Source of the DNA: Gonapodya prolifera JEL478
Taxonomy: Eukaryota > Monoblepharomycota > Monoblepharidomycetes > Monoblepharidales > Gonapodyaceae
Assembly (NCBI GenBank): GCA_001574975.1
Contig: KQ965769.1
Coordinates: forward strand, 62,001-126,000
Direction: 5' to 3'
DNA length: 64,000 bases
Below, piece after piece: positions 35,501 to 46,956 of this stretch. The position numbers and the translations under genes are program-made. Below the pieces are notes generated by a model, which worked only from the letters and a program-made list of their open reading frames with translations, searched no databases and was not told where the DNA came from. How positions within the stretch are numbered: position 1 is the first letter of the stretch; each line of letters opens with the position of its first letter.

Positions 35501-36224
35501 CTTTTCCGGATCGCCCTGTGCGCGTTCGAATGCCGCCCATTTCCTGTATAGAGCGGCGACCGCCGTGCCGCGGAGAGGAGAGCATGCGCGCCCGGCTTTG
35601 CGGAACGTGGACTGGATAGCGTCTTTGGGCGCGCCGGCGGATCTTGGGGGTGGAATGGAGCGGTGTCGGTGGGGGTCAATAAACGGCGGCACTTCGTGGT
35701 TAGGCCTCGGGTTCGCTCCGCGAGGAACATTCCGCTCCGAGGTGTATTCGCCTCCGGCGGACGCCTCGGTCGGCACTTCGTGACTGGGCCTCGGGCCTCG
35801 CTCCGGTCGGACTGCTCGAAGAGGGACAACTCGACTCGACTCACATGAATGCATCGACAATCTCGATCCAGAGCTGGGTGACCTCGACGTGCGCGTCTGC
35901 TCTGGCCATGTCTGCCGACTCCATTGCCTGCTTGCACACGGACAGAATGCGGGAGACTCCCCGTGGCGACGGACCCGTGGAGTTACGTTCGAATCGGAGG
36001 TATGCGAGCCATTCTGGTCGGTTTTCGGAGTCGAAATCGACGAGTGATGTTGGGAATCGGGGGTGATAAAGAAAGGGGAGACGGCGGCAAGACAACCAAC
36101 GTTGAGGTGAAGTGGATTCTGGCGGCGACACCCGATTGAGGTGTAAGTCACCTTTCGGCCCCTGCTGCGACTTGATGATTGCGTATCGCAGATGGTCGCG
36201 CATAGAGGCGTCCGGTGTCGCCAT
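32538..36224 (-). CDS. MPS1: MPS1/TTK spindle-checkpoint dual-specificity kinase
   Basis: A minus-strand multi-exon gene. Exons 1-3 (36224-36152, 36013-35845, 35642-35459) encode a TPR-like N-terminus (EWLAYLRFERNSTGPSPRG, then YRKWAAFERAQGDPEKAIGI) as in TTK/BUB1. Exons 4-6 (35258-34377, 34316-33981, 33909-33844) form a long Ser/Pro-rich linker. The kinase follows: LGRGGSSKVYKV, VLALKKV (lysine), VMECGDADLAHVL, VHTDLKPA, NFLMVEGGLKL, IDFGIAKAIP, TGTVNYMSPESI, SDVWSLGCILYELL and KRDPKERMTIGELL. The TGTVNYMSPE and KLQAIIDP signatures identify MPS1, which phosphorylates kinetochore KNL1 and drives spindle-pole duplication. Introns are short; introns 2 and 3 carry a shared GC-rich repeat. The kinase part is unequivocal and the start at 36224 is well supported by phase. 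Confidence 0.92.
35276..35425 (-). repeat. Tandem pair of about 71-nt GC-rich repeat units in MPS1 intron 3
   Basis: Two adjacent copies, read on the minus strand, share CCGAGCCCGAGG, then AAGCACTGACCGAGGCGTT, a CCGGAGGCAAA-like stretch and CTCGGGGTGGG. They fill most of a 200-nt intron (35259-35458). The unit is partly self-complementary (CCGAGG/CCTCGG). Confidence 0.75.
35690..35825 (-). repeat. Diverged copies of the same repeat in MPS1 intron 2
   Basis: The 202-nt intron 35643-35844 has GCCCGAGGCCCAGTCACGAA, GTGCCGACCGAGGCGT, CGCCGGAGGCGAATA and CTCGGAGCGG, then a second partial unit (CCCGAGGCCTAACCACGAAG). The order of blocks matches the unit in the next intron. Confidence 0.7.
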
Positions 36225-36871
36225 CGAGCGTGTTTGGATGCATGCACAAAATATCGTGGCACACCCGAAGTTGCAGGTGCATGGACAGGCCAAGCAACAT
36301 TGAACGGTCCGTGGCATCGCACTGCACCCGAATTTGATTCTTACAAATCCCATTCCTTGTGCGTTCTTTTCCAGATAATACCTTTCTGCGAACTCTCACC
36401 ACATCATCCAAAACATAAACTAAAGAAAATCAGTCTCACATCACGGCTGAATAGTTCTTGGCAGAATTCTGTGGCAAAGAACGAAAATTTAATTGAGAAT
36501 AGTGTCGCGGGGGCGGGGTTGGCCAAGTGAGGCTGTGCAACAGAAGTGTCGAGACTGGGGCTTGGTCTCAAACCCTCAGACGCACACGAGGGGAAGTAGG
36601 ACGGGCGAATTCGACTCTCAGGACAGAGGACGTGATAGCAGAAACACTGAAGGGAGCACCTCGCCGGAAAGGATCGTTTGCGAGACCGAGAGATCGCGGC
36701 GACTGTTTGGGATTACTCTTGTGAAAAGGTGAGCCAAATCGCAGCCGTCGTCCCAGAAAAACCAGAAGAACACTCAATCTCGGCACCGCCCCCTCTGTTT
36801 CCTTCCTGCGACACCCCAGTCCAGCCCACTCCCCACCAACCACCTCTTCTCCTCTGCACACCAACAAGCCA
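36225..36871. promoter_or_regulatory. Divergent upstream region, MPS1 / chitin synthase
   Basis: 647 nt between two divergent starts. The part next to the chitin synthase (36740-36871) is a C/CT-rich, probably transcribed leader. No TATA box or other site assigned and no gene supported. Confidence 0.5.
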
Positions 36872-39800
36872 ATGTCCTACGAACCCTTCCTCTCCGACGA
36901 GCCCGTGCAGCAAACATCCCCCGTGCGTCGCACCGCCGGCACCGTACGACAAATGCTCGACCCGCGGGCGGTGTTCAACAAAGTGTTTGGCGGTGAAGGC
37001 GGCTTCGAAGCTCTCCCGACCTCAGAGTCCGGCGGGTTCGGGCGCCGAGGGGCTACGAGGAGCGGTGGAGGGATCCGTGGGAGAAGCGAGAGGAAGACCC
37101 TGACGAAACCGCTGAGAGCGACACAGCGGCATACGACGGTTCGCAAGAAGCTTATTGAGCGGACGGATATTTTCAAAGGGCCGTGGCCGACGTTTTCGAG
37201 GATTATTACGATATGCTGCCCGAACTTCTTGCTCAGCTCAATTGGAGGCATGAAAGACTACCGTGTGCGGCAGGCGTGGCGGGAGAAAGTCGGGCTGTGC
37301 TTCATCGTCTTCCTCATCTCTTGCTTGATCGTGTTCTTCACCCTGGTAAGTCCCACCTTCCTTCCTCTTGTCCCCTTGTCCCCACCCTCACCACCACCAC
37401 CTCACACACACACACCCTCCCGCGTCCCCCCCCCAGGCCCTCAAAGAGCTCCTCTGCAGCACCGCCAAACAAACCGCCATCCAACGCTCCTCCGTCTCCG
37501 TCGAAACCTTCGACACGCTCGTCATCGCGGGGCAGCTGTACAACCGGTCCACCGTCTTACCGGAATTCTCCCACATGTTCGAGAACCTGCCCCCCGGGTT
37601 CTCCGTCTCGGACCAGTTCACAGAAACCCCCGCTCCATCGTGCGCGAGCCTACCGGATAACTTGATCAATAATGCTGTTGTGCAGCAGCATAACCCGTGT
37701 TACAGCCAGGGCGGATGCGTCCCGCTTGATTATGTCACGTCCACGTTCAACCTCACCGTTGTCGGAAGCCCCGTGTACGATTGGGGGTACCTGTACCGGC
37801 AAGCCCCACGAATCCAGAACCTCATCGTTCTCAACGACGCTGTACGTTTCTTCTGTTCTTAACCCACCCTGACCCTCTCTTTTCTTACCGAACTGTTACT
37901 CTCTCCCCCGACAGGTCCTCGACCTCACAACCTACTTCAGCGCCAACCCCACCCCAGACCTGACGAACCCTCTCGACGTGGCACTTCGCGCGGCCGTCAG
38001 TATCCGCGACGCGACCATTCTCCAACGCACGATACCCGAACTCCGCACGGCGGCCCAGTGCTTGGTGGAGAAGTACGGCGTGGGCAAAACCGCCATGCAG
38101 GATGTGGGGTGTCTTGCGGTCACGCTTGTGTTTTATGTCGGCTTGATTCTTGTTATGGGGGTTGTGTTTACCCGTAAGTTCCGGCACTGTCTGTTCCCTT
38201 ACCGACCGCACAGCGCATAATCGCTCACCCGCATTCTTAGGTTTCGCCTTCGCCGTCATCTTCGACTGGTTCATCTCCTTCCGTCTCGCCCGCGAACCGC
38301 ACCCAGACTCACTCGCCCTCCGCGAACACGACTACGCCCACGCGCCCGTCCCTCTCCTCCGCGAAATCGGTGGCGCTATCGAACTCGGGCCCGTCAAGGG
38401 CGGCGCCGGAAACGGATACGCTGGCGCGCCCGAAGCCGACCCGCTCGAACCCTTTGTCGTCATGCTGGTGACGGCCTACTCCGAGGGCACGGAGTCGCTC
38501 GAGAACACGTTCGACAGTATGGCGGCCACGGATTACCACGACGCGCGCAAGTTGCTGCTTGTCGTTGCCGATGGGATCGTTCAGGGCAAAGGGAACCCGG
38601 CCCCCACGCCCGATTTGGTCCTGGAGTTGATGGATCAGGATAGGTCGTTTGGAGAGCCCAAGCCGTATTCCTACGTCGCGGTCGCGAGTGGGTCCAAGCA
38701 GCATAATATGGCTAGGGTGTATGTCGGGTATTATAGGAAGAGGGGGAGGAATGTGCCGACGGTGTTGGTGGCGAAGTGTGGTACGCCGGAGGAGAGCGGG
38801 GGTGGGAAGCCAGGTTCGTCTCGAATTTACGTTTGCCTTGCTTCATTTCCAACCTATGTCGAACCGATGGCCCCACATCAGGCAATCGTGGCAAACGCGA
38901 CTCCCAACTCGTGCTCATGAACTTTTTCCGGCGGTGCATTCTCGGGGAACGCATGACGCCGCTCGACTTTGACCTGTTCCGCAAGATCCACCATGTGATG
39001 CACATCACCCCCGATAAGTTCGAGATCGTGCTCATGGTGGACGCCGACACGAAGGTCCACACGGACTCGATCAAGCTCATGACCAGGGCCATGATCAACG
39101 ATCAGCAGATTATGGGGCTCTGTGGGGAGACCAAGATTACGAATAAGACCCAGAGCTGGGTTACGGCTATTCAAGGTGGGTGGGTCTGAAGCCTTACATT
39201 GCGCTTCAAGTTCGCGAATATTAACTGGTCATCATACAACAGTCTTCGAATACTACATCTCGCACCATCTCGGCAAGTCCTTCGAGTCCGTATTCGGTGG
39301 TGTGACCTGTCTTCCTGGATGTTTCTGCATGTACCGCATCAAGGCCTACAAGGACGGTGTCTGGGTTCCTGTCCTAGTATCACCAGACATTGTCGACCAG
39401 TATTCGACGAACGAGACGGACACGTTGCATCAGAAGAATCTGCTCTTGCTGGGCGAGGATCGGTGGGTGTTGCGTGTCGGGGAAACGAATCAGATGGAGC
39501 CTAGCTAAGAGTACGTACGATTTAGGTTCTTGAGTACTTTAATGCTCAGGCAGTTCCCGAACCGGAAAATGGTGAGCCTTACTGCTTACACGAGTGTTAT
39601 ATTGACTACATGCCAATATGCCAATATGTTCTTTTTCGATCAGATCTTCGTTCCACGAGCGGTGTGCAAGACAACGGTGCCCGACGATTTCCAGACGCTG
39701 CTCTCACAGCGTCGTCGATGGATCAACTCGACTGTACACAACCTGGTAGGCACTGCTTATATTATCGCGAGTCTGCCTTTATTTAAAAATGAAATGTTAA

Positions 39801-41438
39801 CGGAACGGCAGATGGAGCTTGTGCTCGTGAACAACCTTTGCGGGACGTTCTGTTTCTCCATGCAATTCGTCGTGTTCCTGGACCTCATGGGAACTGCTAT
39901 TCTTCCTGTTTCCACAGTCATGCTTTACTACCTGTGAGTTTCTGTAGTATGCAAGCCGACAAAATCGGGTGTTGTGACAATGATCGATCGCTCCAATTAG
40001 CATCGTTCAAGCCATCATCATGCTTCGGTCTGCGTTGGCGCTCTCGCCCGTGCAGATCTTCCCATTGGTCATGATGGTTGTGTCCCTGCTCATTCCGTCG
40101 TTCCTGGTCCTCATCACGGCCAAGCGTATCAGCTATCTGGGCTGGTTCCTGTTGTTCATGCTCGCGCTTCCCATTTGGCAGATTATCCTTCCTTTGTATG
40201 CCTTCTGGCACTTTGACGATTTCTCTTGGGTTCGTATTCATCGATCGACGAAACTTCTCCAAATTTCGTCTAACGGTGACACTGTGCCAACAGGGTGCTA
40301 CCCGACAAGTAGCCGGAGCAGGAGGAGACGACCACGGCGCTGGCGAGGGCGAGTTCGACCAGCGCGCGGTTCCCTTCAAGCGTTGGGAGGAGTACGAGAA
40401 AGCCTGGCGGCAGTCCCTCCTCAACAAACGCGGTATTGCCCCGTCAAAGGGAGGAAGCGACGCAACACTCCAAGAGCTTCCGTCGCCCACTGGCCCGATG
40501 CGCAAAATCCCGAAGCCAAGACCGAGCGCCGAGTACGTGCAAAGCTACAACGACGCCAAGGAGAACGAAGAGTTTCTGTCGGACGACGAGACGTCTGGAC
40601 TCACGTCCAACGCGGCAGCGTTTGGGAGGCACCAGGGAAAGCGGGACTTCCGTGGAGCGAAACCTTCTTCGGCGATGGAGCCTGCAACGGTATCGCGGTC
40701 TGTGAGTGGCCCACCGCCCCCAACTATGGCGCCACCACCACCGCCAGTTTCGGCACCCCCGCCTCAAGCTATACCATCGATCTCTGTCTCAATGGCGCCA
40801 CCCCGCTCTTCAAGCGTTCACAACACCCCTCCTGCAGCGGCAGCTCCCGCGCAGCCGGAAGCTCTCGCCCCCTTGAACCCACCTTTGCTGACGTTCACTC
40901 CGCCGTCTCCAAACTTGGGTCCGCAAGCATCTCCGTACCAGTCGGCTTCTGCCACCACTGCCACACCTCCGCAGCGGGGTTCGAGCGGGCGGGGTCCGGC
41001 GCCAAGTGTCCCGTCCGGTAGCGGTTCACCTGTTGTTGTGAATCCACCTCCGAGAACTAGTACTGTATCGGCTTCAGTCATCCCGACTTCAGCGCCCAAG
41101 CAATCGCCGGCAGGACCACCTCCACCCCCGAAGTCGTCGCCGCCCCAAACCTTGACCCAACTCAAGTCCCCCACCTCACCGACGGGATTCGGGATTTCGA
41201 TTGACGAGCTCATGTCGGACATTACTGGACCTTCTGCTCCGTCGGGCCGACCGTCTCCTCCCGTGAGTGATGGATCCAATGTTTATCCCCAAATGTTGTG
41301 CTGACGCCCACATCCACTGTACAGGCCGTATCGGCAGCAAAAACGAAATCCCAACCCTCCGCCGCACCGGGAGCGCAGGCTAAGCCATCGGGTGGGACAG
41401 GAAGTGGTGCGATTGACGATTTGATGAAGGGGTGGTAG
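36872..41438 (+). CDS. Chitin synthase, division II (class IV-like), with long proline-rich tail
   Basis: Eleven exons, phases checked (36872-37345, 37437-37841, 37915-38173, 38241-38813, 38882-39175, 39243-39462, 39526-39571, 39644-39933, 40001-40229, 40294-41262, 41325-41438), about 1290 residues. It has N-terminal membrane helices ([19 protein letters not shown]), a large extracytoplasmic loop, then the GT2 core: [58 protein letters not shown], followed by helices to [12 protein letters not shown]. It polymerises GlcNAc from UDP-GlcNAc across the plasma membrane. There is no myosin head, which separates it from class V/VII. After WGATR comes an unusual tail of about 360 residues rich in Pro, with poly-Pro runs ([12 protein letters not shown]) and two acidic ID-E/D-LM motifs ([17 protein letters not shown] at the end). 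Confidence 0.93.
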
Positions 41439-41622
41439 TGCAGCGAAAGTATAGACTCCATAGATGTTTCTGTGCTTCTTAAACATTCTGAAATAAGAGT
41501 GGTAATGTTGTTCTCGCATAGTGAAAACAAAATTGAACTATATAAATAAGTATGAGGGGTGGTGTGGGGTTCATGGGCGATTCACGATTTCCACCCCCCG
41601 CTTCTCCTTCTGGCATTGAACG

Positions 41623-42858
41623 ATGGGAAACACAAGTTCCGCACTCGATGACTTGGCAAACAACACAAACTGTTAGTTGGAGCGCTGAGCTGTCTGCCAA
41701 AGCTATGAGGCGAGGTTCGAAGTTGAAAAGGTCGACCTTGCGGATTGAGCAGCGAGAGCGGGAGCACCATCTCGAACCGGACGACATCGTTTTGATTTGA
41801 GTCGCTCTGCTTTCTGCGTGTCATCCGCCGGTGGCTCTGCCTTGCGGCGAATGAGTACTTGGGCTTGTTTCGAGTTCTGGAAGTGGTGGATAGCGGATTG
41901 GCAGACGCCATAGACGTCCGAATACCTGCTCATAGCGCGGTATATGCTTTTCTATCGATGATGGATACAGCTGCGTGTGCCCATCACTTCGATTCATTGC
42001 TCGTGTCCCCGCATTCTCAACAAACTTGCTGACCCACGAAATCCACCCTCCCTCTCCCCAAATAACACTACTAGTTACACCGGAAGAGATTCAACGGCTT
42101 TATAAGGTCCGTGCCTACCGTCGTGGAGCCCTTCGTTGTTACCCTCTCTGACCAGACTTACTTCAACCCAGCGTTTTATGAAGCTGGACAAGGACGGAGA
42201 CGGCGCCATCGACCGCGAAGAGTTTCTTTCTCTTCCACAAATAGCAAACAATCCTCTCGCACACCGAATGATCGCCATTTTCGACGAAGACGGTGGCGGG
42301 GACGTGGATTTCAAGGAGTTCATCTCGGCGTTGAGCACGTTCACCGTCAAGGGGAATAAGGAGGAGAAGCTTCGGTGTGAGTGAATCGCGTCGACGTCCA
42401 GGGGGTGAAGTGGCTCGGGCAAGCACTTTACCCTAATACAAAATGCACACCCGCCCCCACCCCCACCTTCGCCCGTCCCCTCCTCTCCGTCGAAACTGAT
42501 TCACAAACTCGACTCTGTACTTCTTCATCGTTTCATCAGTCGCTTTCAAAGTTTACGATATGGACCGCGACGGTTACATCTCGAACGGGGAGTTGTTCCT
42601 GGTGCTGAAGATGATGGTTGGGAACAACCTGAAAGACCAACAGCTCCAGCAAATCGTGGACAAAACTATCATGGAGGCTGACTTGGACGGGGACGGCAAA
42701 ATCTCCTTCGAGGAGTTCGCTAAGGTGAGCTTTCTGATCATCGGTTGATTGATCAGCTTGAAGAGGAGCAGTGCTGATGGTTCTTGTCTTCAACTCTCTA
42801 GACGGTCGAAAATACAAACATCGTTGGGCAAATGACACTGGAGAGTGGAAAGTTCTGA
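41623..42858 (+). CDS. CNB1: Calcineurin B regulatory subunit
   Basis: Five exons (41623-41671, 42075-42106, 42172-42376, 42540-42724, 42802-42858) give 175 residues, the usual length. MGNTSS supplies the N-myristoylation glycine. Four EF-hands have loops [36 protein letters not shown] and [12 protein letters not shown]; the second is the most divergent. EIQRLYKRFMKLD and FAFKVYDMD are family landmarks. CNB1 binds calcium and holds the catalytic calcineurin A subunit active, controlling stress, wall and ion responses. The first intron is long for this locus (403 nt) and sits just after the myristoylated tip. Confidence 0.95.
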
Positions 42859-43216
42859 GCCGGAACATCGGCCCGAACCTTATTCACAATTAAAATTTTA
42901 CATCGTCTAAGTTGGGAGGATTGAATATATTGAGTCTCATTGGTCTCTTCTACTGCAAAAGGGCGTCGGAACTTCGGTTCAATTTGTTGTGGCCACGTTG
43001 CCTGACAAATTTGCTTACTAAACTATCAGAGTTACTTCGGAGCAACAGGAACACGACCACGCTGGACAATAGGTGAGTGGCCTCTGCTCTAGCAGCCATT
43101 CCAAGTCCCGCTCGTCTGATCGCAGTACTTCTCAAATCGTTGGGAAAACGAAATGATCGGCTCCATCCTCAATGTCATATGCAATCACAATGAATTCAAC
43201 AAAGCAAATCAAAAAA
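42859..43216. other. Intergenic, no supported gene
   Basis: 358 nt: 3' flank of calcineurin B and promoter of the MIA40 gene. An upstream in-frame ATG at 43172 could extend MIA40 by 15 residues. Confidence 0.4.
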
Positions 43217-43552
43217 ATGTCCGAGGTTCAACAAATTTCGTCCAAAGACACTGTTCTCTTCATCGACAAAGAAACCAATCACGCCGCCATCGAAGAGCTA
43301 GAACGCAAGACTCTTTCCGGAGGTCAGGGCGCTGTGAACTCCGTGACAGGCGAAATCAACTGGGCGTGTCCCTGTCTTGGTGATTTGGCTGTCCAACCAC
43401 CGTGTGGAGACACTTTCAAAATATCATTCGCCTGCTTTGTGCGAAGTACCACGGAGCCCAAAGGAATGGACTGCGCTGATGCGTTTCGTCAATTGCAGGG
43501 CTGCTTTCGAGAGCATCCGGAAATTTATGGGCGGGACGCTGGCGATGACTGA
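43217..43552 (+). CDS. MIA40: MIA40/CHCHD4-type mitochondrial intermembrane-space oxidoreductase
   Basis: Single exon, 111 residues from ATG 43217 (43172 is an alternative). The redox site is WACPCLG, followed by two CX9C helices (CGDTFKISFAC and CADAFRQLQGC) with TEPKGMDC between them, the exact MIA40 core. MIA40 introduces disulfides into small cysteine-rich proteins entering the intermembrane space and is recycled by ERV1. There is no N-terminal membrane anchor, so it resembles the short soluble form of animals and plants rather than the anchored yeast form. The frame stops at 43552; an overlapping frame stays open to 43631 with an acidic end, so a slightly different C-terminus is possible. 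Confidence 0.9.
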   Translation: MSEVQQISSKDTVLFIDKETNHAAIEELERKTLSGGQGAVNSVTGEINWACPCLGDLAVQPPCGDTFKISFACFVRSTTEPKGMDCADAFRQLQGCFREHPEIYGRDAGDD

Positions 43553-43727
43553 GGCTGACCTCCGGGAAGCAGGACCGTTACCCTTAAGAGCAGACGTAGA
43601 TCTTGAAGCGCCTGAGGTTGCTGCTGCATAGCTGTATATAATCTGAAACTTTCAAATTCTCCTGCACTTCCACTGACTGGAGGATGCTGTGCCCAAGTTT
43701 GATTTCACATTTGAAGGAGACACACAA

Positions 43728-44301
43728 ATGAGGGACGACGAAGCCAGAAGGATTCTCAATGTTTCATCGACGGCAACGCTTGCAGAAATAAAGGCCGGTG
43801 AGTGACATGCGATTGGTGGGTTCTGTCTCCCATCGATCCACTTATCTCAATTGATTGGAACCAAATCTGCACCGCATCGGACGCAATCGGGCATCCTCAA
43901 CGGACGCAGCTTACATACTACTCGCGAAGGAGACTCATCCCGACGTCTCCCGGGCGCAGGGTCCCGATCCATTCCTCCGTGTATCTGAAGCCTACGAACG
44001 ACTCACGAAACCACGGCCATTGGCAACGATCGGCCAACACCGATACCACAGTGCGGGTGGGCGGGGCGCTTACTCATCTGGGAGTGGCGGGAGCTACAAC
44101 GAGCCGTGGTGGTTCGTCAATCGGAAGTACAGGGCCTATTTCCCCGTCGTGAAGATGCTGGTGTTGGCGACGCTGTTCGTGACGCACGAATCGAGACTCT
44201 TGGCGCAGAGGAAGAAGATGCGGGCGCTGCGGGAGGATGACGAAAGAGGGTTTGCCGATATGTTGGAACGCCTGGATACGAATTCCAGGAAAGCACATTA
44301 G
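43728..44301 (+). CDS. Small J-domain (DnaJ-like) protein with a hydrophobic segment
   Basis: Two exons (43728-43797, 43910-44301), 153 residues. The J-domain runs from residue 2 to about 60: EARRILNVSSTATLAEIKAA, LLAKETHPDVSR (the HPD tripeptide that stimulates Hsp70 ATPase) and FLRVSEAYERL. There is no G/F region or zinc finger. Residues about 90-115 include a hydrophobic stretch (YFPVVKMLVLATLFVTH), possibly one membrane span, and a charged C-terminus. Together this suggests a membrane-tethered mitochondrial or ER J-protein recruiting Hsp70. The start is the first ATG in frame; no upstream ATG exists in that frame nearby. Confidence 0.82.
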
Positions 44302-46315
44302 GGTTGAGCAGCTCATTCTGATGATCATGGAGAACTATTGGCAATGGGAGACGGATGTGTGCAAGAATTGACATTGCCCATATACCCGGTGTTTCAGAAG
44401 GGCATTTTGTAATTCCCCGTGGGCCAGCCACTCTAAATTGAATACCAATACTCGTCCGCATCACGTTACATGTAATGAATACTTTTTCATTTTGTTATAT
44501 ATTTCTGTCCAAGAATTTAAACTTGAAAGCAGTACTGAGAGTTCGCAAACCAAACAATAAATGTTGATTGTCACATTACGTTCTGAATTCATATAAGGTG
44601 AAAACTGCAAAGCTGAAGAATATTCCATTTCATGCTTTCGGGGGGATTTGTCTCTGAAGAATATTTCAGTCCTCACATCGTCCTTGAAGATCACAATCAC
44701 CCTTCATGAGTTTTCACAGTATTCATCAGTAGCTTCATGTGAACGTTGTTCGTCATCCCTCAAAAGCGATGTCCAAACGCCCAGACTGCCACTGAGCACA
44801 TATGCTTTCTGCGCTGGTAACTACTCATTTGCACTTTGTGTGAAGATTTTCACGAGATTCTCGTTAGCAGATATTGCCGCTGACAGAGCCCGCCCTCTAA
44901 AGGCTCAGTACCAGGAAGCACGTCCCCTCAGCCCCAATAAATTTTATCTTGTTGGTCTTTTTGGTGTTGCCCCGGGCGATATACCTCGCCCCGCATTGAT
45001 GCGAGGGCCCGAAGTCGGTATTTCTGACGTCACAGCCAGTCCCCGATGTGCCCATCCCGGAGCAATCCTGTCATCAACTACGATTGGATTTAGGTCCACA
45101 GGAGCGTTTCCGAATACATTGATTTAAGGGACACCATAGAAGCTCTGAAGCAGAACAGATGCCGTGAAAAGGATTCATTTGAATGAACTTGCGCGCGTTC
45201 CAATCCTCCATATCTTCCTCAACACCTACAGATGTGCTTTCCTAGAAAATTGCACAATGGCAAAATGATGGCAATATGATCTGATACGAGATTGAATGAT
45301 CGAGTTCGTAATGAAGCATTTCATTCCCAGCCGTGGCAAATGTTGGGGCACACCGGAGGCGACCATATCCGAGGCAATCACTTGCTTGCCCAGTACCAGG
45401 AGTCGAACGGGCTCTATGTGTCCACACGTTCAAGCCAAAAACGAAAATACTGTTTCTAGCTCCCGTCACGATACAAGCTCATTCCAGTTCATAAAAGTAT
45501 ACCCTGTGGTCATCGTTCAATCCAATAACGTTTTATGCTGATTCACATAGATGGAGTTGATCTCGCAACATTCAAAACATGAAACTGTTGACGTCATATT
45601 CCAAGCCGCACTCACGCGCTCACGGAAAGATCAGACAGTTACCAAATATCAAAGATATTGTCATAGGTCATGGTATGGCGCTGATTTTATTGTTGATTCT
45701 GCTCAGCGAGAGCACCAGAGCTGAAAAAAACAGACGACAGGATGAATTACACAATGATCTCAGACCCCTCAATACATCAATGTGTTGTTGTATGTGTGCG
45801 GCGCGGCAAGTGCCTTCTTGGGACACGTGAATGTGTCGACTGTCGCGCCGACAAAGAATATAACTATCAGGAGTGCCGAGTGATATGGTCACATGCCACT
45901 CGGCGACAATACAGCGTCACGGTGGGTACAATGGCACAACACGTTCGCGACTAGTGCGAGAAGGCTTCAAAGAGGTGTTTGTGCGGATGTAAATGCGGAG
46001 ACGTCCTCGCACCTGCTTTTATGAGCCAAAACACGGAACGCTCGCACCGGCACCCCCCTGTGAGGCGTTCTGGTATATTTGGGACTTGGGATGACGCAAG
46101 GGCGATTTGATGTTTATGAATCATGGGAGGGGAGGATACTTTGGACGGTTTTGAAAGTCATTTAGGAGTACGGGGTGAGCAAATTGTCATGTTGAAAGCG
46201 TTTCTTCATTCCACTTTCTCCTCATTTCGTTTTCACATCTACGCATAATTCATAACAAAATTATCAAATGCACATCCAATAATACACATCCCGTAACAAG
46301 TGTACCCAAATTAAT
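44302..46315. other. Gene-poor, AT-rich stretch
   Basis: About 2 kb without a convincing gene. A 159-codon frame at 44648-45127 has no domain, promoter or splice signal and odd composition. The part near 44960-45070 is locally GC-richer and might be an old insertion, but I see no terminal repeats. Confidence 0.45.
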
Positions 46316-46328
46316 AAACTAAAACTGC

Positions 46329-46956
46329 TCATGCATTTCCAAAAGTCCCCGTCCATCTGCACAACGTCGCACAGTCCCAACTCCTCACGCCATCGCACTT
46401 TCCACTCGGGATGTCACGCATCCCCTGCCCACAATACGGATACCCATGGTTGTGCCTGTGGACCGTGGTGCCCACCATGCCGTCGGTGCCCATGCTGTCC
46501 TCGCCCAACCCGTCCCTCAGTTGCACTGTCTTTGCGCTCGCCATCACCATCGCGTCGATCGCCGAGTGTCCCACCACGCCCGCCATCTCTCCCACTTTGA
46601 ACCCAAAACCCAAACCCAAACCAGCTCTCGCGCCCCACACCCAAGTTCTCCCCGCCATTGGCACGACACGTCTGCTCCGCCGCGTCCTCGTGTCTAGCCT
46701 CGTCGATGCCCGAGAGTGTGTCCCCACCTGCAAATGAGCCTGCGACAATTACGACGCTGTTGCGATCAGCGGAAGATGGCATTACGTGATTGGTTGGTGT
46801 GTTTGCGTTGGATGCAGCGAGTGCGTTTGGAATACGATGATTGGTCGAAGCGAGCGGACGCAACGAAGCTGGAAGATGCGTGCATCCTGTCCGTCTCTTA
46901 TATTGCCAGACGTGCGCAGGTGCTAGCGTCACGTGGGGTTGATGCTGCGGACACAT
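46329..46956 (-). other. Possible coding sequence, glycine/cysteine-rich, not resolved
   Basis: Two overlapping minus-strand frames are open for 139 and 180 codons. One ends with YPYCGQGMRDIPSGKC, SWDCATLCRW, a cysteine pattern that could belong to a small secreted protein; the other begins with VVIVAGSFAGGDTLSG. Joining them would need a frame change without clear intron ends. No signal peptide was found. It may be a real gene with an unusual structure or chance in GC-rich DNA. Confidence 0.25.

Noticed and set aside
44648-45127. 159-codon plus-strand frame in the gene-poor region
   Set aside because: No domain, no splice or promoter signal, and composition unlike the neighbouring genes.
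45345-45425. tRNA-like T-loop (minus strand GTTCGACTCC)
   Set aside because: The flanking bases do not form the T-stem or acceptor stem, and no anticodon arm is found at the right distance.
46329-46956. Small secreted effector-like protein
   Set aside because: The cysteine pattern is suggestive, but no signal peptide and no single frame connect the two coding-like halves.
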